From assembly GCA_002286855.1 (NCBI GenBank), contig NRSV01000128.1:1-41966 (forward strand): 41,966 bases of DNA, read 5' to 3'. Made by a program: the position numbers and the translations under genes. The notes under the pieces are model-generated. The model was not told the DNA's origin, did not search any database, and was given only the letters and a program-made list of their open reading frames with translations. Positions 6,953 through 18,109 of this stretch are shown in pieces. Each line of letters begins with the position of its first letter. Positions within the stretch are counted from its first letter, which is position 1. The stretch is from Bipolaris cookei. Taxonomy: Eukaryota; Ascomycota; Dothideomycetes; Pleosporales; Pleosporaceae.

Positions 6953-9296
6953 ATGAGCTCCCTCAAGCGGCCCTACGATGGGCATTCGACTCATCCTGTT
7001 GAGCGACCGACCCAGGGAGGCGACGTGCGTGCGACCATATGTGCACTCGAAGAGCCTCATGAATGTGCAGTGCCTTGCATAGTAGGCAAGAAAGGGAAGA
7101 AATTCTACGCGATATGGGGCGGCCCGAACCCGGGTATCCATAAGACTGTTTGGGATGTTGCGAGGAACTGGATAGATGGACATAATGTGAAGCACAAGTC
7201 TTATCCATCTTCAGCCAAGGCTTCGGAGTTCTATCGAAAGCAGAAGGCGTTGTTCCCTGATCTAGCACCGAGATTTCAACAACCTCGCGCTGCTGCGCAA
7301 ACTCCTCGGAGAGACTTTAACAATTGTCCAGCGCAGCCTCAGCGACCTACAGCACTAGAGCCGGAGATCGACGACAATCACTATAAGTTCTTATCGCTCC
7401 ATACCCCACAACGCGAAGTCTATACGTCTTCAGAGCTCCCTGCCTCGGAACGTGAAGACTGTACGTTTCTATCGCGCCCTATCCTACCATTCGAAGACGA
7501 TCCCGCAGAACCCCCATTGTCTCCAGAACAAGTTAGGCTCGTCAATCTCATAGTAGAAGGCAAGAATGTATTCTATACAGGTTCAGCAGGTGTCGGAAAG
7601 TCAAGGGTTCTGAAGGCTTTTAGACAACATTTGTTCGTCATAGGCAAAAAAGTGAATGTTATTGCGCCGACTGGGCGGGCTGCTCTAGACATCAATGGCT
7701 CGACAACATGGTCGTATGCTGGTTGGACCCCAGAGCACATGAAGAGGCCGCTAGACATGCTTCAGCGCCAGGCTTGGCAGAAAAAGACCAAGAGACGTCT
7801 GCAGAACACAGACGTTCTCGTCATCGACGAAGTCAGCATGGTAGAAAACTTCCATCTGGAGAGGCTGAGTGCCATTATGAAATCAGTGCGACAGAACGGA
7901 GAAGCCTTTGGAGGAGTGCAGGTGGTGGTTACTGGCGACTTTTGTCAGCTTCCTCCTGTCAAGCCATTCCAGTTTTGCATTGATTGTGGAAAAGCCCTGA
8001 CTGAAAAGGCCAGAAAATCGGCATACGAATGCACCGTATGCAGGAAGGTTTATAACGATGAAGACAAATGGGCTTTCCAGAGCAATGCATGGAAGGTGGG
8101 GCTCTCGAAGGTCCCGAAACATCCGAAATTTCAAGTTCCGCTATGGGCCAGATTGCATCTAATCACGTCATGCACGCAACAATGCCGCCTCTAATGCCCA
8201 TTTCATCTCCGTATAGTCTCCTCATCTGGACCTATGCTAACCACGAGCTAGGAAGCAAACTTTGAACACATTAACCTGGAAACTGTTTTCCGGCAACGCG
8301 ACCGAGCCTTCATCAAGATATTGCAAAGGTTGCGTATAGGAATGCCATTGCTTGCACACGAGAGGGAGCTCTTATGTCAAGACAAGCCACCCATCGACAA
8401 AGCCGTTAGACTTTATCCGCAAAAGAAAGATGTCAAGAGGATAAACGATGCAGAGTATAGGAAGCTGAGAGCTATACCACACCCATACCACTCTAAGGAT
8501 CATCTTCAACTGCAGCAACACCATCGTCCCGAGCTTGAGTTCTATGCCAATAGAGCAGCAGATGGCACTCTGATCAAACTGGTACGGTATAGTCTCTCTA
8601 TGATGTATCAAGGAGTTAATGTACTTTCAGACAGAGCATCGCTATGAGCCACATCTCGAGTTGAAAGAAGGTATGCTCGTAGTTTTGCTGGCCAACATCA
8701 GCATATTGGAAGGGCTAGTGAATGGCGCGCAAGGCACGATCGTCGGGTTTCAGGAGTTTTGGGATCCTACCGAGGAGCAGAAACCTGAAGAACAGATTAT
8801 CTCTGGTATATCGTTCTTCGCTGCGCTTGTTTGTCTATACTCACGTCTTCTAGATATTCAAGTATCGCTCGGAGGAGATTATACGTACTACCGTGCGCAA
8901 CGCATTTTCGAATTCATGAGTAATGCACCCCTCAAGCGGTGGCCAATTGTGAGATTCAGTCACAAAGGCCAAACCAAAGAGCTTCCTATAATGGCCAGCT
9001 GTTACCCGACAGAGCTTGGTAATGAGCCTCCTTCTAATCCTCGTTACAGTCTGTTGAGTCGAACACAAATCTCACTAATGGCTGCATGGGCCATGACCAT
9101 CCATAAGAGCCAAGGCATGACTCTCGAAAAGGTAGAAGTCGACTTGAGCAAGAATTTCGAAGAAGGGATGGCATATGTCGCGTTCAGTAGAGCAACTACC
9201 TTGGGAGGACTGAGGGTCATCTCTTTCCCCGAAAACGCGGAGATGGGGTGCAACCAAGAAGTCAGAGCGTTCCTGCAGGAGAAATTTCACATGTGA
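6953..9296 (+). CDS. PIF1-like: Pif1-family DNA helicase with RNase H1 N-terminal domain
   Basis: Exons 6953-8095, 8252-8581 and 8631-9296 give 712 residues; a further 48-nt in-frame intron at 8806-8853 (GTATAT..TCTAG) is possible. Residues about 50-98 form an RNase H1 N-terminal/caulimovirus viroplasmin fold (Phe-Tyr-Ala-Ile-Trp, Pro-Gly-Ile, Lys-Ser-Tyr-Pro), which binds RNA:DNA hybrids. The helicase core has Walker A GSAGVGKS at 210-217, Walker B with DEVS at 292-295, and GDFCQLPP at 328-335. A four-cysteine insert (C342, C345, C360, C363) follows. The C-terminal exon carries the Thr-Ile-His-Lys-Ser-Gln-Gly motif and the Tyr-Val-Ala-Phe-Ser-Arg-Ala motif VI. Pif1 helicases unwind G-quadruplex and hybrid substrates 5'-3'. 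The first intron has a weak GTGGGG donor but a perfect TGCTAAC branch site. This may be a cellular accessory helicase or a mobile-element passenger; no Helitron Rep domain is visible. Confidence 0.88.
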
Positions 9297-10971
9297 AGGT
9301 ACGATATATGGGTCAAGTTAGAAAGATTTAAGAGATAAATTATTATGTAGTTCTGGTATAGTTACGAAAGTATAGGGAAGAGGTGTACGAGTTAAACGTA
9401 TTGTATAGTTCAACCCACCATCCGACCCTCCTCTCTCCATTTTTCTTGTTTTTGTTTGCTTGCTTGGGGTTTGCAGCCAATGCGCTTGCCTCATTTATTG
9501 TTCCCTACCGAAGTTGTGACTGTTACCAAAACACATGTGCATGCAAACATTAGGAAGAGTTGTGCATATACCCAATCTCGGCCATATAGCCAGTAGTTAG
9601 TTAAACAATGCAGCCCTGCTTTCAACAGTTGCTATGGTCTTTTCAAAAGTATAACAAGGCCTAATGACTTGGTTTCTTTGAATGTCTCAACAAAGCGTGC
9701 AGATCCAACACTTGCCAATATCACAGAGACAATGGTAATAATTGCTTACGGAGGTAGTAGTAGGCGCACTGCACTAGCGCAACCGCAAACAACCTGAACT
9801 GCAAACAATTTGAGAGATTAGTTCACTAGCTAGTAGGTACAGTCTTTAACGATTGTGGCTTCACCTTCATGCGCAACTGCGCAATGATTTTAGGCAGTCC
9901 CATATTTCGTACATGGTGTAGCGCAGGATGTGTACTGTAAAACAATTCGATGCAATGATGACTGCGCTTTTGGAATGCTGCCTGCAGGGTAAAGCCGCGA
10001 TCGCTAGCAATTATAGGGATAGCGATGCTAACCCAATGTAGGCATTGCGACAGCCTATGTTCGTAAATAGTCGAACACAGATAAGCTCGTAGCCTCGTAG
10101 ATAAGGCTTAGCGTCAGCGCTGATCCGTCAGCGTACGCGCACGCTAGGAGGATAATGCACTCGCATAAGCCATCTTCGAGACTGGCTGTAACTAACTTTC
10201 TTCTTGTGTACTCGCCTGCTATGTATGTATGGAAACGGCCAGTGGTATGAATGCAATGGCCGATAGCGGCGATTGCGGTGCAGAAGTGGCCGAACCCGGG
10301 TCGTATGGCTGCTGCGGCCGTCCTGCGCTACAAGCGAGGCTGACCACGATAGGACTCAATCCTGACCGTAAGCATTTTGAAGGATCTGTCGGCTCAGCGT
10401 ACGATATGAACTGTGCCACAGTGGCGCGACTGCTTGCCAGTAAGCAACTTATGCTCTCCAACCGACGGATCCTAAGCGAACTTCCCAACACACCATAGTG
10501 CAAACAAGGGTAGGCCAGTTTACTGCAAGCAATTGCGCCGCGCATCCTACAGGAAAAAGTGCAGCATGGTAAAGTGGTTCGTACCGATATGTGGTACAGC
10601 TAGTTAGCCCAGAAGTAAATAGCAATAGGTAATGGGCCCTCGTGGATCATTTTGTTCAATTCAGTAGTTAAGCCTAAGGGTACCTTCTACCTTGCACAGC
10701 ACCATCGTAATTGTGAAGTAGTTATTTGTTCTAACTACTCACGCTATTCTAACTGCATGATCATAAAAGGTACTTTATTAAAGACGTGTGCGTTTTTCGC
10801 ATGTATGAGAGAAGTTGCATTTTTTTTGAAGATTGTTTTGACGGTATTTGCTATTGTGAACTGGTAGGTGATGAGCAGAGGTAAAATGCGTTATCAGACT
10901 GTAGTTCCTAAAGGGACCGTAATTCCGCTGGCATATTGTGTACATAGGAACATGTCTTCTGTTTGTACACT
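9297..10971. other. Non-coding stretch with a decayed MITE
   Basis: About 1.7 kb in which I recognise no protein. Short open frames at 10219-10545 and 10652-10867 look fortuitous. A degraded MITE copy lies at 9840-10014. Confidence 0.5.
9840..10014. mobile_element. Decayed MITE copy, same family as 11551-11744
   Basis: The left end reads CAGTCTTTAACGATTGTGG followed by CTTCACC, and the right end carries AAAGCCGCGATCGCTAGC, matching the inverted termini of the intact 194-bp copies with substitutions. It is shorter (about 175 bp) and its right border is blurred, so it is an old copy. Confidence 0.55.
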
Positions 10972-12221
10972 TCAGTCGCTTGAATTTTCTGAGTCATCTG
11001 AATCATCCGAATGTTCTGAGGAAGGCTGCACCTCAGGAACGGACTCTAAGGTATGAGTTCCATTACAAGAAGGACAGGGAAACAATTGAGTTAGCCCAAC
11101 TACGTATGTGCGTCGATTAGACGTTACTCTACTTTGACCCCCGCAATCTGGGCAAGCCGTTACATCAGCGAACCTGTTCCGAGATACCACGTACGCGCAC
11201 TCGTTCGATCCCACATGAGCATACTGGCATTTGCCACATCGGAAAATGTGCTTGCCAGCGCCTTCTGTGTTATAAATATTTGGCCTACTAAGTAGAAGGT
11301 CAGTTGCTAGGTCCAAAGTTGAACGGAGGAGTCCTGGCGTGTTCTCCATCTCAAGAATCGACTTCAACACACTGGGACGATTTGCAACGGCAGCGACGAT
11401 CAAATTCCGCAAAATCTGATGAGGCAGGCAGTCTATCATCGTATGGTCGTAGACAAAGGTAGCAACGGTAATCCAGTCATCCTTCTCGATCGTATTTACC
11501 GCATTTGCGAACGAAGTCTTTGCAAGCTTGTAGAGCGATGCGCAGTCGTACAGTGATTAGCGATTGCGGCTTCACCTCTGCAGGCAGCATTCCAAAAGTC
11601 CAGTCATCATGAGATCGAGGATCGACCAATCACGTCGATTGCTCTGCAGCTGACTTCTCGCGCTAAGCTATGTACGGAAGGTAGGGTTGTTCAGAATCGT
11701 TGCGCAGCTGTGTGTAAGGGTGAAGCCGCAATCGCTAATTACTGTACTTATCAGCAACAATAGCGACTTTTGCGTGGAGGAGGGGTTCAGATACGCCGTG
11801 TTGAGAGACGTTGTAGCCGGCATTGTAGAAATACGACACCGTGCATTCAATGGCATCAGCGAATTCAGAGCCATCATTCAAAGTAATTACTCCACTCTGC
11901 GATTCCTACAATATAACGTTAACTAGTTACTTAAAGCTTGGTTTTGGCTCAAAACGCTTACTTTGAAACCCGTAGTGACGGCCTTCTGGAACCATGCAGA
12001 GTGACAGCACGCGAGAGCTTTGTGGATTTGCCAGCTCTTCTCGCCAAAGGTCAAGGTGAGATCCGACAAGTTACCAGCGAAAAGATATCTCCAACGTGTT
12101 AGCAGCAATATCATTTAGCGGTAGAGGCTGCAGTAACCATTGTTGCCCTCTCCTTGCCTTGGGATGCCTCGAAGATACAAACCTACCCTGAAAGATCGTT
12201 GATGAAGTTCTTAGCAGCCAT
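10972..12221 (-). pseudogene. BTB/POZ-domain gene interrupted by a MITE
   Basis: Reading leftward: exon 12187-12221 (start MAAKNF), intron, exon 11962-12088, intron, exon from 11905. Exons join in frame at phase 2 and phase 0 sites, and both introns have GTAGG/GTAAG donors. The BTB core reads Ser-Asp-Leu-Thr-Leu-x-Phe-Gly, then Ile-His-Lys-x-Leu-x-Cys-x-x-Ser, as in fungal BTB proteins that dimerise or bind Cul3. At Asp-Lys-Tyr the frame is cut by the 194-bp MITE, and it resumes exactly at Tyr-Asp-Cys on the far side (11548 onward) in the same frame once one TA is discounted. The C-terminal part has a Cys-x2-Cys / Cys-x2-Cys zinc-ribbon-like segment and an acidic Ser/Asp/Glu tail. With the insertion (196 bp, not a multiple of three) the product is truncated. 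Confidence 0.85.
11551..11744. mobile_element. 194-bp MITE, Tc1/mariner type, TA target duplication
   Basis: Termini are CAGTGATTAGCGATTGCGG and, inverted, CCGCAATCGCTAATTACTG, giving inverted repeats of about 26 bp with a few mismatches. TA dinucleotides flank both ends (11549-11550 and 11745-11746), as left by Tc1/mariner transposases, which also favour CAGT ends. It carries no ORF of its own, so it is non-autonomous. Inserted in the third exon of the BTB gene. Confidence 0.9.
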
Positions 12222-12856
12222 ATTAGCCCTGCAATTCACCACGTTAGTGCTGATTTGCCGGCAGTATCGCAATCCGAATCGGAGTTGAAGTTGGCGGAAT
12301 CAGACGGGCCCCCAATCTTATGTATCACGTAGTGGTAGACCTATTGCGTACAGAGTTGCATCAGGTTTGATAAGGTGGCAAGCTATGCTTAACTTGTATA
12401 GTTAAACTGCTGCCCCGCGTCTAAACTACCAGATGGGGGTAATTAGTAGCTACGTAATATACTATTCCATTTGGGGCGATTTGCGAATCATAAGATTCAT
12501 GACCCTAGCCTTCGTTTCCATCTATAAATGAGCCGTCAAAATCACTGTTTCAGCTCCGTAACAACAGAGTGTTGTGCCTTGAGGTCATCCGTACTGGATA
12601 GCGGTGCACAAAAGATTCATGTTTGGGGGCGCGGTGTGTGATGCAAAGTGTGGATATCCGCACTGACCACTGCGGCACGGTGCTTGGTTGTCTTACTGCT
12701 GACAATTGGATCGTAGCAATAGTACGTAATCACATCATCCACAACTAACTAGTTAACATGATTACTTCATTCCCGAACAGCAGAGGAATTCTTTGATAGA
12801 AGAACTCGAAATGGTGAGCATGCAGGCAAGAAACGATGCAGTGTGCGTACGTATAG
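12222..12856. other. Intergenic, BTB promoter side to LINE 3' end
   Basis: About 630 bp without recognisable coding sequence. The left part should contain the promoter of the minus-strand BTB gene; the right end is the insertion site of LINE copy 1. Confidence 0.5.
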
Positions 12857-13259
12857 GTACACACACAATTTATTTACGCCCGGCGGCCGAGCCGAAAGGG
12901 CTGCTAACGCTAGTCTAGCTTTACACTTCTTATGCTACGTCTTGGTCTCCTTAGCCCATATGTCTTCTTTGGCCCACTTCTTTGTATAGCTTATTATCTA
13001 AATCAGAGCCCTTACTCAATACCTTGGCACGCCTCTTCTCTATCTACGATCGCTCCTCATCAAGTGCTCGTGGGTTAGTATTGCTGGTGGCAGACTAGCT
13101 CAGAGTCGGCATCTCTACGAGATTCTCTAAGTGTTCAGCGTCCTATTGGTCTTTTTGTGTATATAGAGCTAAAATACACCTATTCTGGAAAAACTCGAAG
13201 TTGGTGTTGTGCGATGAGTTTATGTTAGTAACTAGGTTTAACTAGTAGTTAGTTAGATG

Positions 13260-16200
13260 TTAGTTTGCATTAAGTCTTCGTGTTGCTATTGCGAATCGTA
13301 TCGTCGCTCGCACCGCATCCATGTCTGGCGCCCATTTCGCGTCATCTGTCGCTGCTTTGCCGCCTAGATAGAATGACATGTTTCCTCTGCTTATCTGCGT
13401 GCACTGCAGCATCTCTATTCGCTGTGTCGTCCACTTTCAGCAGCAGAACAGAAAATGCTCTACCGTCTCTGCTGCCTGGCCGCATTCGCATTGGTCTGTT
13501 GTTGATGCTTTGATTCNGAGCTGTGTCTGTGGCTTAGTGTTTGGCCTAGTTGCTGTCTTCGCCTCTCGCTTGGCGAGGCTTGCGAGCTCATTCTCTTCGC
13601 TTGCAGGTAGCCATAGCACTGTCACTGTGTTACCGTCTCTTTTTAGTGTTTGTACGGTTTTGTAGAACCGGCTGATGTAGCCTTGCCCGGACTGCTGCCG
13701 CGGTCTTCTAAGTGTGAGCACCGCTGCTTTGTTCCTTGTTATTAGTACGATATTGCGAAACCTTAGCTTTGGCAGCCTGCTCAACGCTTCAGCCATTGCT
13801 GATAGCTCTGCCGAGTACGGGTTCTGTTCCTCTCTCTTGCCCAAAGTAACGGAGAAAGCTTGTGTTTCGTACTTCTGTATGCTGATCGCGCCTCCCATGC
13901 CGACTACTCCGTTCCGCGCCGAGCTGCTTACGGCGATGCGTACCGCCCGGTTCGCTTCGAGGCTCTGTGCCGCGTTCTCCACTACGGTCTGCACTCTCTT
14001 CTCCCATGGTGCCAGGACGCCTGGTAGGATCGTCTCCATCTGCTCCATCTCTATGTCTTTAAGCGTTTCTGCCACCTGGAACAGCGGCGAGCGGTACTGT
14101 CTTCTGAACTTTCGCATCCGCGATGTGTTTCTTCGCAGTGGGTTCGTCTCAGGCAGCGCGTGGATGTCGGTCCACAGTTTAACTGCCCGCTTCCAGAACC
14201 GCTCTTGTGCACTTGGGATGTGCGCCTCTGCCTCTGCCACCCATGTCGCTACCGTGCTGAACGTCCCTACGATCGCTCGTGCACCTATTCTTTGCACCCT
14301 GTTGATAGGTCTCACTAGCTTGTCTTTGCAGGCATGCATCCATACGTTCGACGCGTAGTCTACCGTCGGCGCGACTGTTGCCGTGAACAGCTGTCGCGCT
14401 ACTCTGGGTGAGAGTCCTCGCAGCCTCCTGAGTTCTAATGCTGCTTCTAGTCCCTTCGCGGCTGCTCTTGCAATGTGCTTGTGGTACTTGAGCCTGGCGT
14501 CCATGAGCACGCCAAGTATCTTGACGTGGTCCTTGGGCGAGACGCTCTGCCCCTTAATAATAAAGGGCTCGGTGGCACTCTTGTACGCCCTGCGAGTAAA
14601 GTGGATAACGGCTGTCTTTTCTGCTTCAAACGTCGCTCCGCTTCTCCGTTCCCAGTCCAGTGCGTCTTGGATAATAGCATTGATGCCCTCCCTATTGCTT
14701 TGCGCCGTCGGGCCGGTAACCCACGCAGTGAAGTCATCAACGAACGCGATCGCGCCTCCATACGTGTCGATAGGTCGCTGTACGAGATCTGCATTGAAGA
14801 AGAGAAACAGAATTGGCGATAACGGAGACCCTTGCGGTAGCCCTGCTTGTGGTAGTTCTTGGACCTTAGAAGCCTGTCCGTTGACCTGGATTGACGCTGT
14901 GCGCTCTGAGCAGAATGCTTCTATCCACTTCAGCAGCTTCTGTGGTATCCCTCGTGCTTTCATCCTCTGCAGTAGTCTCTCCTTACACACCCCGTTGTAC
15001 GCTCCTTTGACATCGAAGCTAATTAGGCTGACTGTCCGGCGGCCTCGCCACGCGGTGTAAATCTGCTCTTGGAGCAACACTAGTGCTTGCTCGGCTGATC
15101 GCTGCTTGCGTGCTCCAAAGTGGTTAGTGGGCAGAAGCCCGTGTGTCTCTACCATGTGCGAGATCCTATCTGCCACCACCGACTCTAGCACTTTGCCCAG
15201 AGTGGCCAACAGTGAGATCGGCCTCCACGCCTTTGCGACGGTGTAGTCTTCCTTGCCTGGTTTCTTAAGCGGTATGATCTTGGCATGTCTCCATTGGCTA
15301 GGCAACACTCCCTCCTCTAGCGACTGTCGGAATAGCGCAAGCACATGGTCTTTCACTGTCGGCCAGACCTGCTTCCATACGATGACTGGCAGTCCGTCGT
15401 CTCCAGGTGCTTTCCATGACTTGGCCGCGTGCAGCTGTCTTTCCACCTCCTCGAGCGTGATGGTCGGCATTGCTACAGGTGCTCTCTGCGGCCTGGCTCC
15501 CTCGTCGTCGATGCTGCTAGGAAGTGGAGGGAAGAAGGTGTTGAGTAGCTCCTCCGCTTGTTCTTCAAAGTCGCTCGTAGTTGTCCCGTCCGTTCTGCGA
15601 AGTGCTGGAACTGTCCCGAACGCCTCGTTGCCCGCCTTCAGATACTTGGCCGCGTTCCAGATGTTGTCGTTGTCTGCCAGGAAGTCATCCCAGTGCTTTC
15701 TCTTCTGCTGCCGAATGGCATCATGGTACTGCTTCGACGCTCCTTTTGCCATCTCTTCTAGGTCCGGCCGAGCAACCCCTGTTCGCCTCGCGGCTCTCGC
15801 TTGGTTCCTCCAGTGCGTGTAGATGCGGCGTAGCTGTGTCAGGTCCTGCGTCCACCACCTCTTTGCATATGGTGACGCCTTAGCCCTAGGTGTCAGTGCG
15901 TGCACCGCCTCCAGCACCACCGCCATCAGTCTGTCGGTCCTCTGCTGCGTCGTGCCCGCTGGTGGGGTCACGCGGAGCGCTCTGGCGATCCTGTCGTTGA
16001 TTACTTTCCACGGTGCGTTCTTGAGCAGAAGCCGCTCTTGCTGCCGCGCCACTGGCACGGAGCTGTCAAAGACTGTTTCGATCATCCGGTGGTCGGAGCC
16101 ATGCTCGGTGTCGTGGGCAGCGCATCTTAGCACCGTGTCTGCCAGCTCTTTGGACGCTAACACCAGGTCGATTGTCGTCTCGTAGCCTCCGCACTGCCAC

Positions 16201-16781
16201 GTCTTAGTGCCACGCGGGAGCAGGCTGCTGAGCGCGTGTTCTGTCATCAGTTCGATGATCGGGTCTGCCTCGCCCTGTCTGACCAGCGTCACATCCTCTC
16301 CTCCCCACAGCTGGTCGTGCTGATTGAAGTCTCCAGCCAGCACCACATCTACTACCGTGCCGGCCCTTCGTCTTGCCTCCGCAATCACTCTGTCTATCTT
16401 TTTGCATGCGTCTCGCAACGCCTGCGGGTCTCCTCCTGGTATGTACACCGACACCACTAAAACCCGACGCTCGTGTAGCCGGATGATCGCTGCTGTCAAG
16501 TCCGGCGACTCTACTCGCACCTGTTCCGCCTCTACCTCTCTGTTCACCCACAACATGCTCCGTATCGGCCACCTTCCTTCTCGCCACGTCGATGGCACCA
16601 TCTTGGTCCACTTGTGGTGGAGCATGGGCGTCGTCAACAGCCGACCCTGGATCCTCCGTGCATGCGGCTCCTGGATAGCTACCACCGCCACGTCTTGCAA
16701 CTCTTCATCGTTCATCAAACTATCGTGTACTTCGCCTTGCTTTCTAACATTAAGCTGGACTATGCGGAATGCTCTATTCAT
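13260..16781 (-). pseudogene. LINE copy 1 ORF2: endonuclease-RT-RNase H
   Basis: An open frame of 1114 codons runs 16781-13437. The N-terminal exonuclease-endonuclease-phosphatase domain shows Leu-Asn-Val-Arg, Gln-Glu-Pro, Ala-Gly-Asp-Phe-Asn and Gly-Ser-Asp-His. The RT has Gly-Leu-Pro-Gln-Gly-Ser-Pro-Leu-Ser and the catalytic Phe-Val-Asp-Asp. An RNase H-like region follows near residues 920-1080, but its usual Asp residues are missing. The frame crosses an unknown base (13517) where about 210 nt are absent, then meets TGA at 13437-13439 where copy 2 reads Arg. The ancestral stop, by alignment to copy 2, is at 13260-13262. A C-terminal Cys-x-Cys..His..Cys zinc segment sits just before the break. 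Coding capacity is therefore damaged, although the gap may be an assembly artefact. Confidence 0.93.
13517..13517. other. Single N hiding about 210 missing bases
   Basis: Bases on both sides align to 36597 and 36809 in LINE copy 2, so one N stands where copy 2 has 211 nt. It looks like a collapsed or unsized assembly gap within a repeated element. A genuine deletion with a base-call failure is less likely. Confidence 0.8.
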
Positions 16782-18066
16782 GTTGAGGTGGGTATAGCAT
16801 CCGACAGTTTCTGCTGAACGATTCGTGCGGTCCTCCGCACAGCACGCACTTCATCACTACTTCGCTGCAGCTCTTGTGGTGGTGGCCTTCTTTGGCGCAT
16901 CTCCCGCATCTCTGCGCCTTTCGGCACTGATACGCTTTGTGGCCGAGCTCCTGGCAGTTGTAGCATTGCCCTGGCCGTGGTCGCTGCTCAAATACGCTTG
17001 TTGTGCCAGACTCTCCGCCCGCGTGGAAGAAGCCTTCTGCGATGAGTCTCCTTGCGTCGCTTTTCTTAGTCACGTACACCACCATAGATCCGTACGCTTT
17101 GGGGACGTCTCTCTTACTAAGCCACGCAATCTTGGCGACTGTCGTTCCATTCTCTTCTCCAAAAGCTTCTGCTGCTCCCGTTCTAAGCTCATCTTTCTCG
17201 TCCAACACTGCAGTCCTCTTGACGTTGTCGATCTTGACTGGGTAGAGCTCATCGCGCAGCACACGCGAGCCTGCGCCAATCTTCTCTGCTGCTCTCTTGA
17301 CTAGCTGGTGCTCATCTTCATCTCTACACGCGATCCTGATCCGGCTCTGGGTCGCATGGTCGACGGTGACCGCCCGGCATCGCCAGTTTTCTCGGTTCTC
17401 CATTGTGCGCATCTCTTTTTCCACCGCTGCTCTGACAGATCCTGCTGATAATCTGCCATTTTCGCTATCTGCCCTAGAGATGTCTACAGTGACGCTGGGC
17501 ACGTCGATAGAAGCGAGGTTGGTTCTGGTAGTGTGCTGCTGGCTTGCTAGCGGCACGGCTGTGGCGTTTAGTCCTGCGGGTGCGCTTGTGGACGCTACCT
17601 CAGCCCAGGTGCGCGTACCAGAGGTTGTTGCCACGAGGTCATCAACGCGTGTCTTCAGCTCAGCGATCTCGTCAATAAGTTTCACATTGTGATCGATAAT
17701 CGCTTGCTGGTTCTTTCTAATCTCTCTTGTTTCGCGTTCGAGGTTCTGGATCGTTTCATTCTGCTGCTGGATGATCTTGGTTAACGCAGTAAGTAGATCT
17801 TTGTTGGTGGCGGCGGTCTTCCTGGCTTGACGGATAGGTTGGCTGCTTTCGATCTGGATGGTGTCGGAGTCGTCGGCTGATAGGTCTAGCTGTAGGGGTC
17901 GCCTGCGGTAGTGTTCGTTTTGCTCGATAGTGTTTCTTGCGCGCCTCTTTAGTGGTGCTGGTAGCTCGGTTGGCAGGGATGTCGCTTCGCGGTCGCGGTC
18001 GCGGTCGCGTTCCGGGGTCGAGATTGCCATCTCTCCCACGCGTCCAGATCGCAAACTCCTGGGCAT
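16774..18066 (-). CDS. LINE copy 1 ORF1 (gag-like, three zinc knuckles)
   Basis: 430 residues, intact. The N-terminus is basic and contains Arg-Asp repeats encoded by a (GCGGTC)n-like microsatellite. A coiled-coil region follows at about residues 85-140 (Gln/Glu/Lys-rich heptads). Three zinc knuckles lie near the C-terminus: Cys-x2-Cys-x4-His-x4-Cys twice, then Cys-x2-Cys-x3-His-x6-Cys. ORF1 proteins bind element RNA and package it with ORF2. The last 8 nt, ATGAATAG, hold both the ORF1 stop and the ORF2 start. Confidence 0.92.
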   Translation of the reverse strand: MPRSLRSGRVGEMAISTPERDRDRDREATSLPTELPAPLKRRARNTIEQNEHYRRRPLQLDLSADDSDTIQIESSQPIRQARKTAATNKDLLTALTKIIQQQNETIQNLERETREIRKNQQAIIDHNVKLIDEIAELKTRVDDLVATTSGTRTWAEVASTSAPAGLNATAVPLASQQHTTRTNLASIDVPSVTVDISRADSENGRLSAGSVRAAVEKEMRTMENRENWRCRAVTVDHATQSRIRIACRDEDEHQLVKRAAEKIGAGSRVLRDELYPVKIDNVKRTAVLDEKDELRTGAAEAFGEENGTTVAKIAWLSKRDVPKAYGSMVVYVTKKSDARRLIAEGFFHAGGESGTTSVFEQRPRPGQCYNCQELGHKAYQCRKAQRCGRCAKEGHHHKSCSEVVMKCVLCGGPHESFSRNCRMLYPPQHE

Positions 18067-18109
18067 ATACAGTAGCGTCGATTATCTCCCTACTTGAGTA
18101 CAGTCGCTT

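Larger units (their letters stand above)
12857..18109 (-). mobile_element. LINE (Tad1/I-like non-LTR retrotransposon), copy 1
   Basis: About 5.25 kb on the minus strand, bounded by sequence shared with copy 2 (35957-41398). Order from the 5' end: short 5' UTR, ORF1 gag with zinc knuckles, ORF2 with AP endonuclease, reverse transcriptase and RNase H, 3' UTR, then a short (TG)n tail at 12857-12866 instead of poly(A). No target-site duplication could be recognised by eye. The 5' border is placed where copies 1 and 2 stop matching. An N at 13517 replaces 211 nt present in copy 2. Confidence 0.92.

Noticed and set aside
6953..9296. Helitron helicase
   Set aside because: The Pif1-type core could suggest it, but no Rep endonuclease domain, TC start or CTRR hairpin end is visible around it.
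10219..10545. Overlapping frames on both strands near 10.2-10.5 kb
   Set aside because: No family resemblance, no splice continuity and no neighbour context; likely chance.
13280..16817. Many long plus-strand frames (up to 225 codons) opposite LINE ORF2
   Set aside because: They are antisense shadows of a GC-rich coding sequence, recur opposite copy 2 in the same places, and are rich in Ser/Cys/Leu with no domain.
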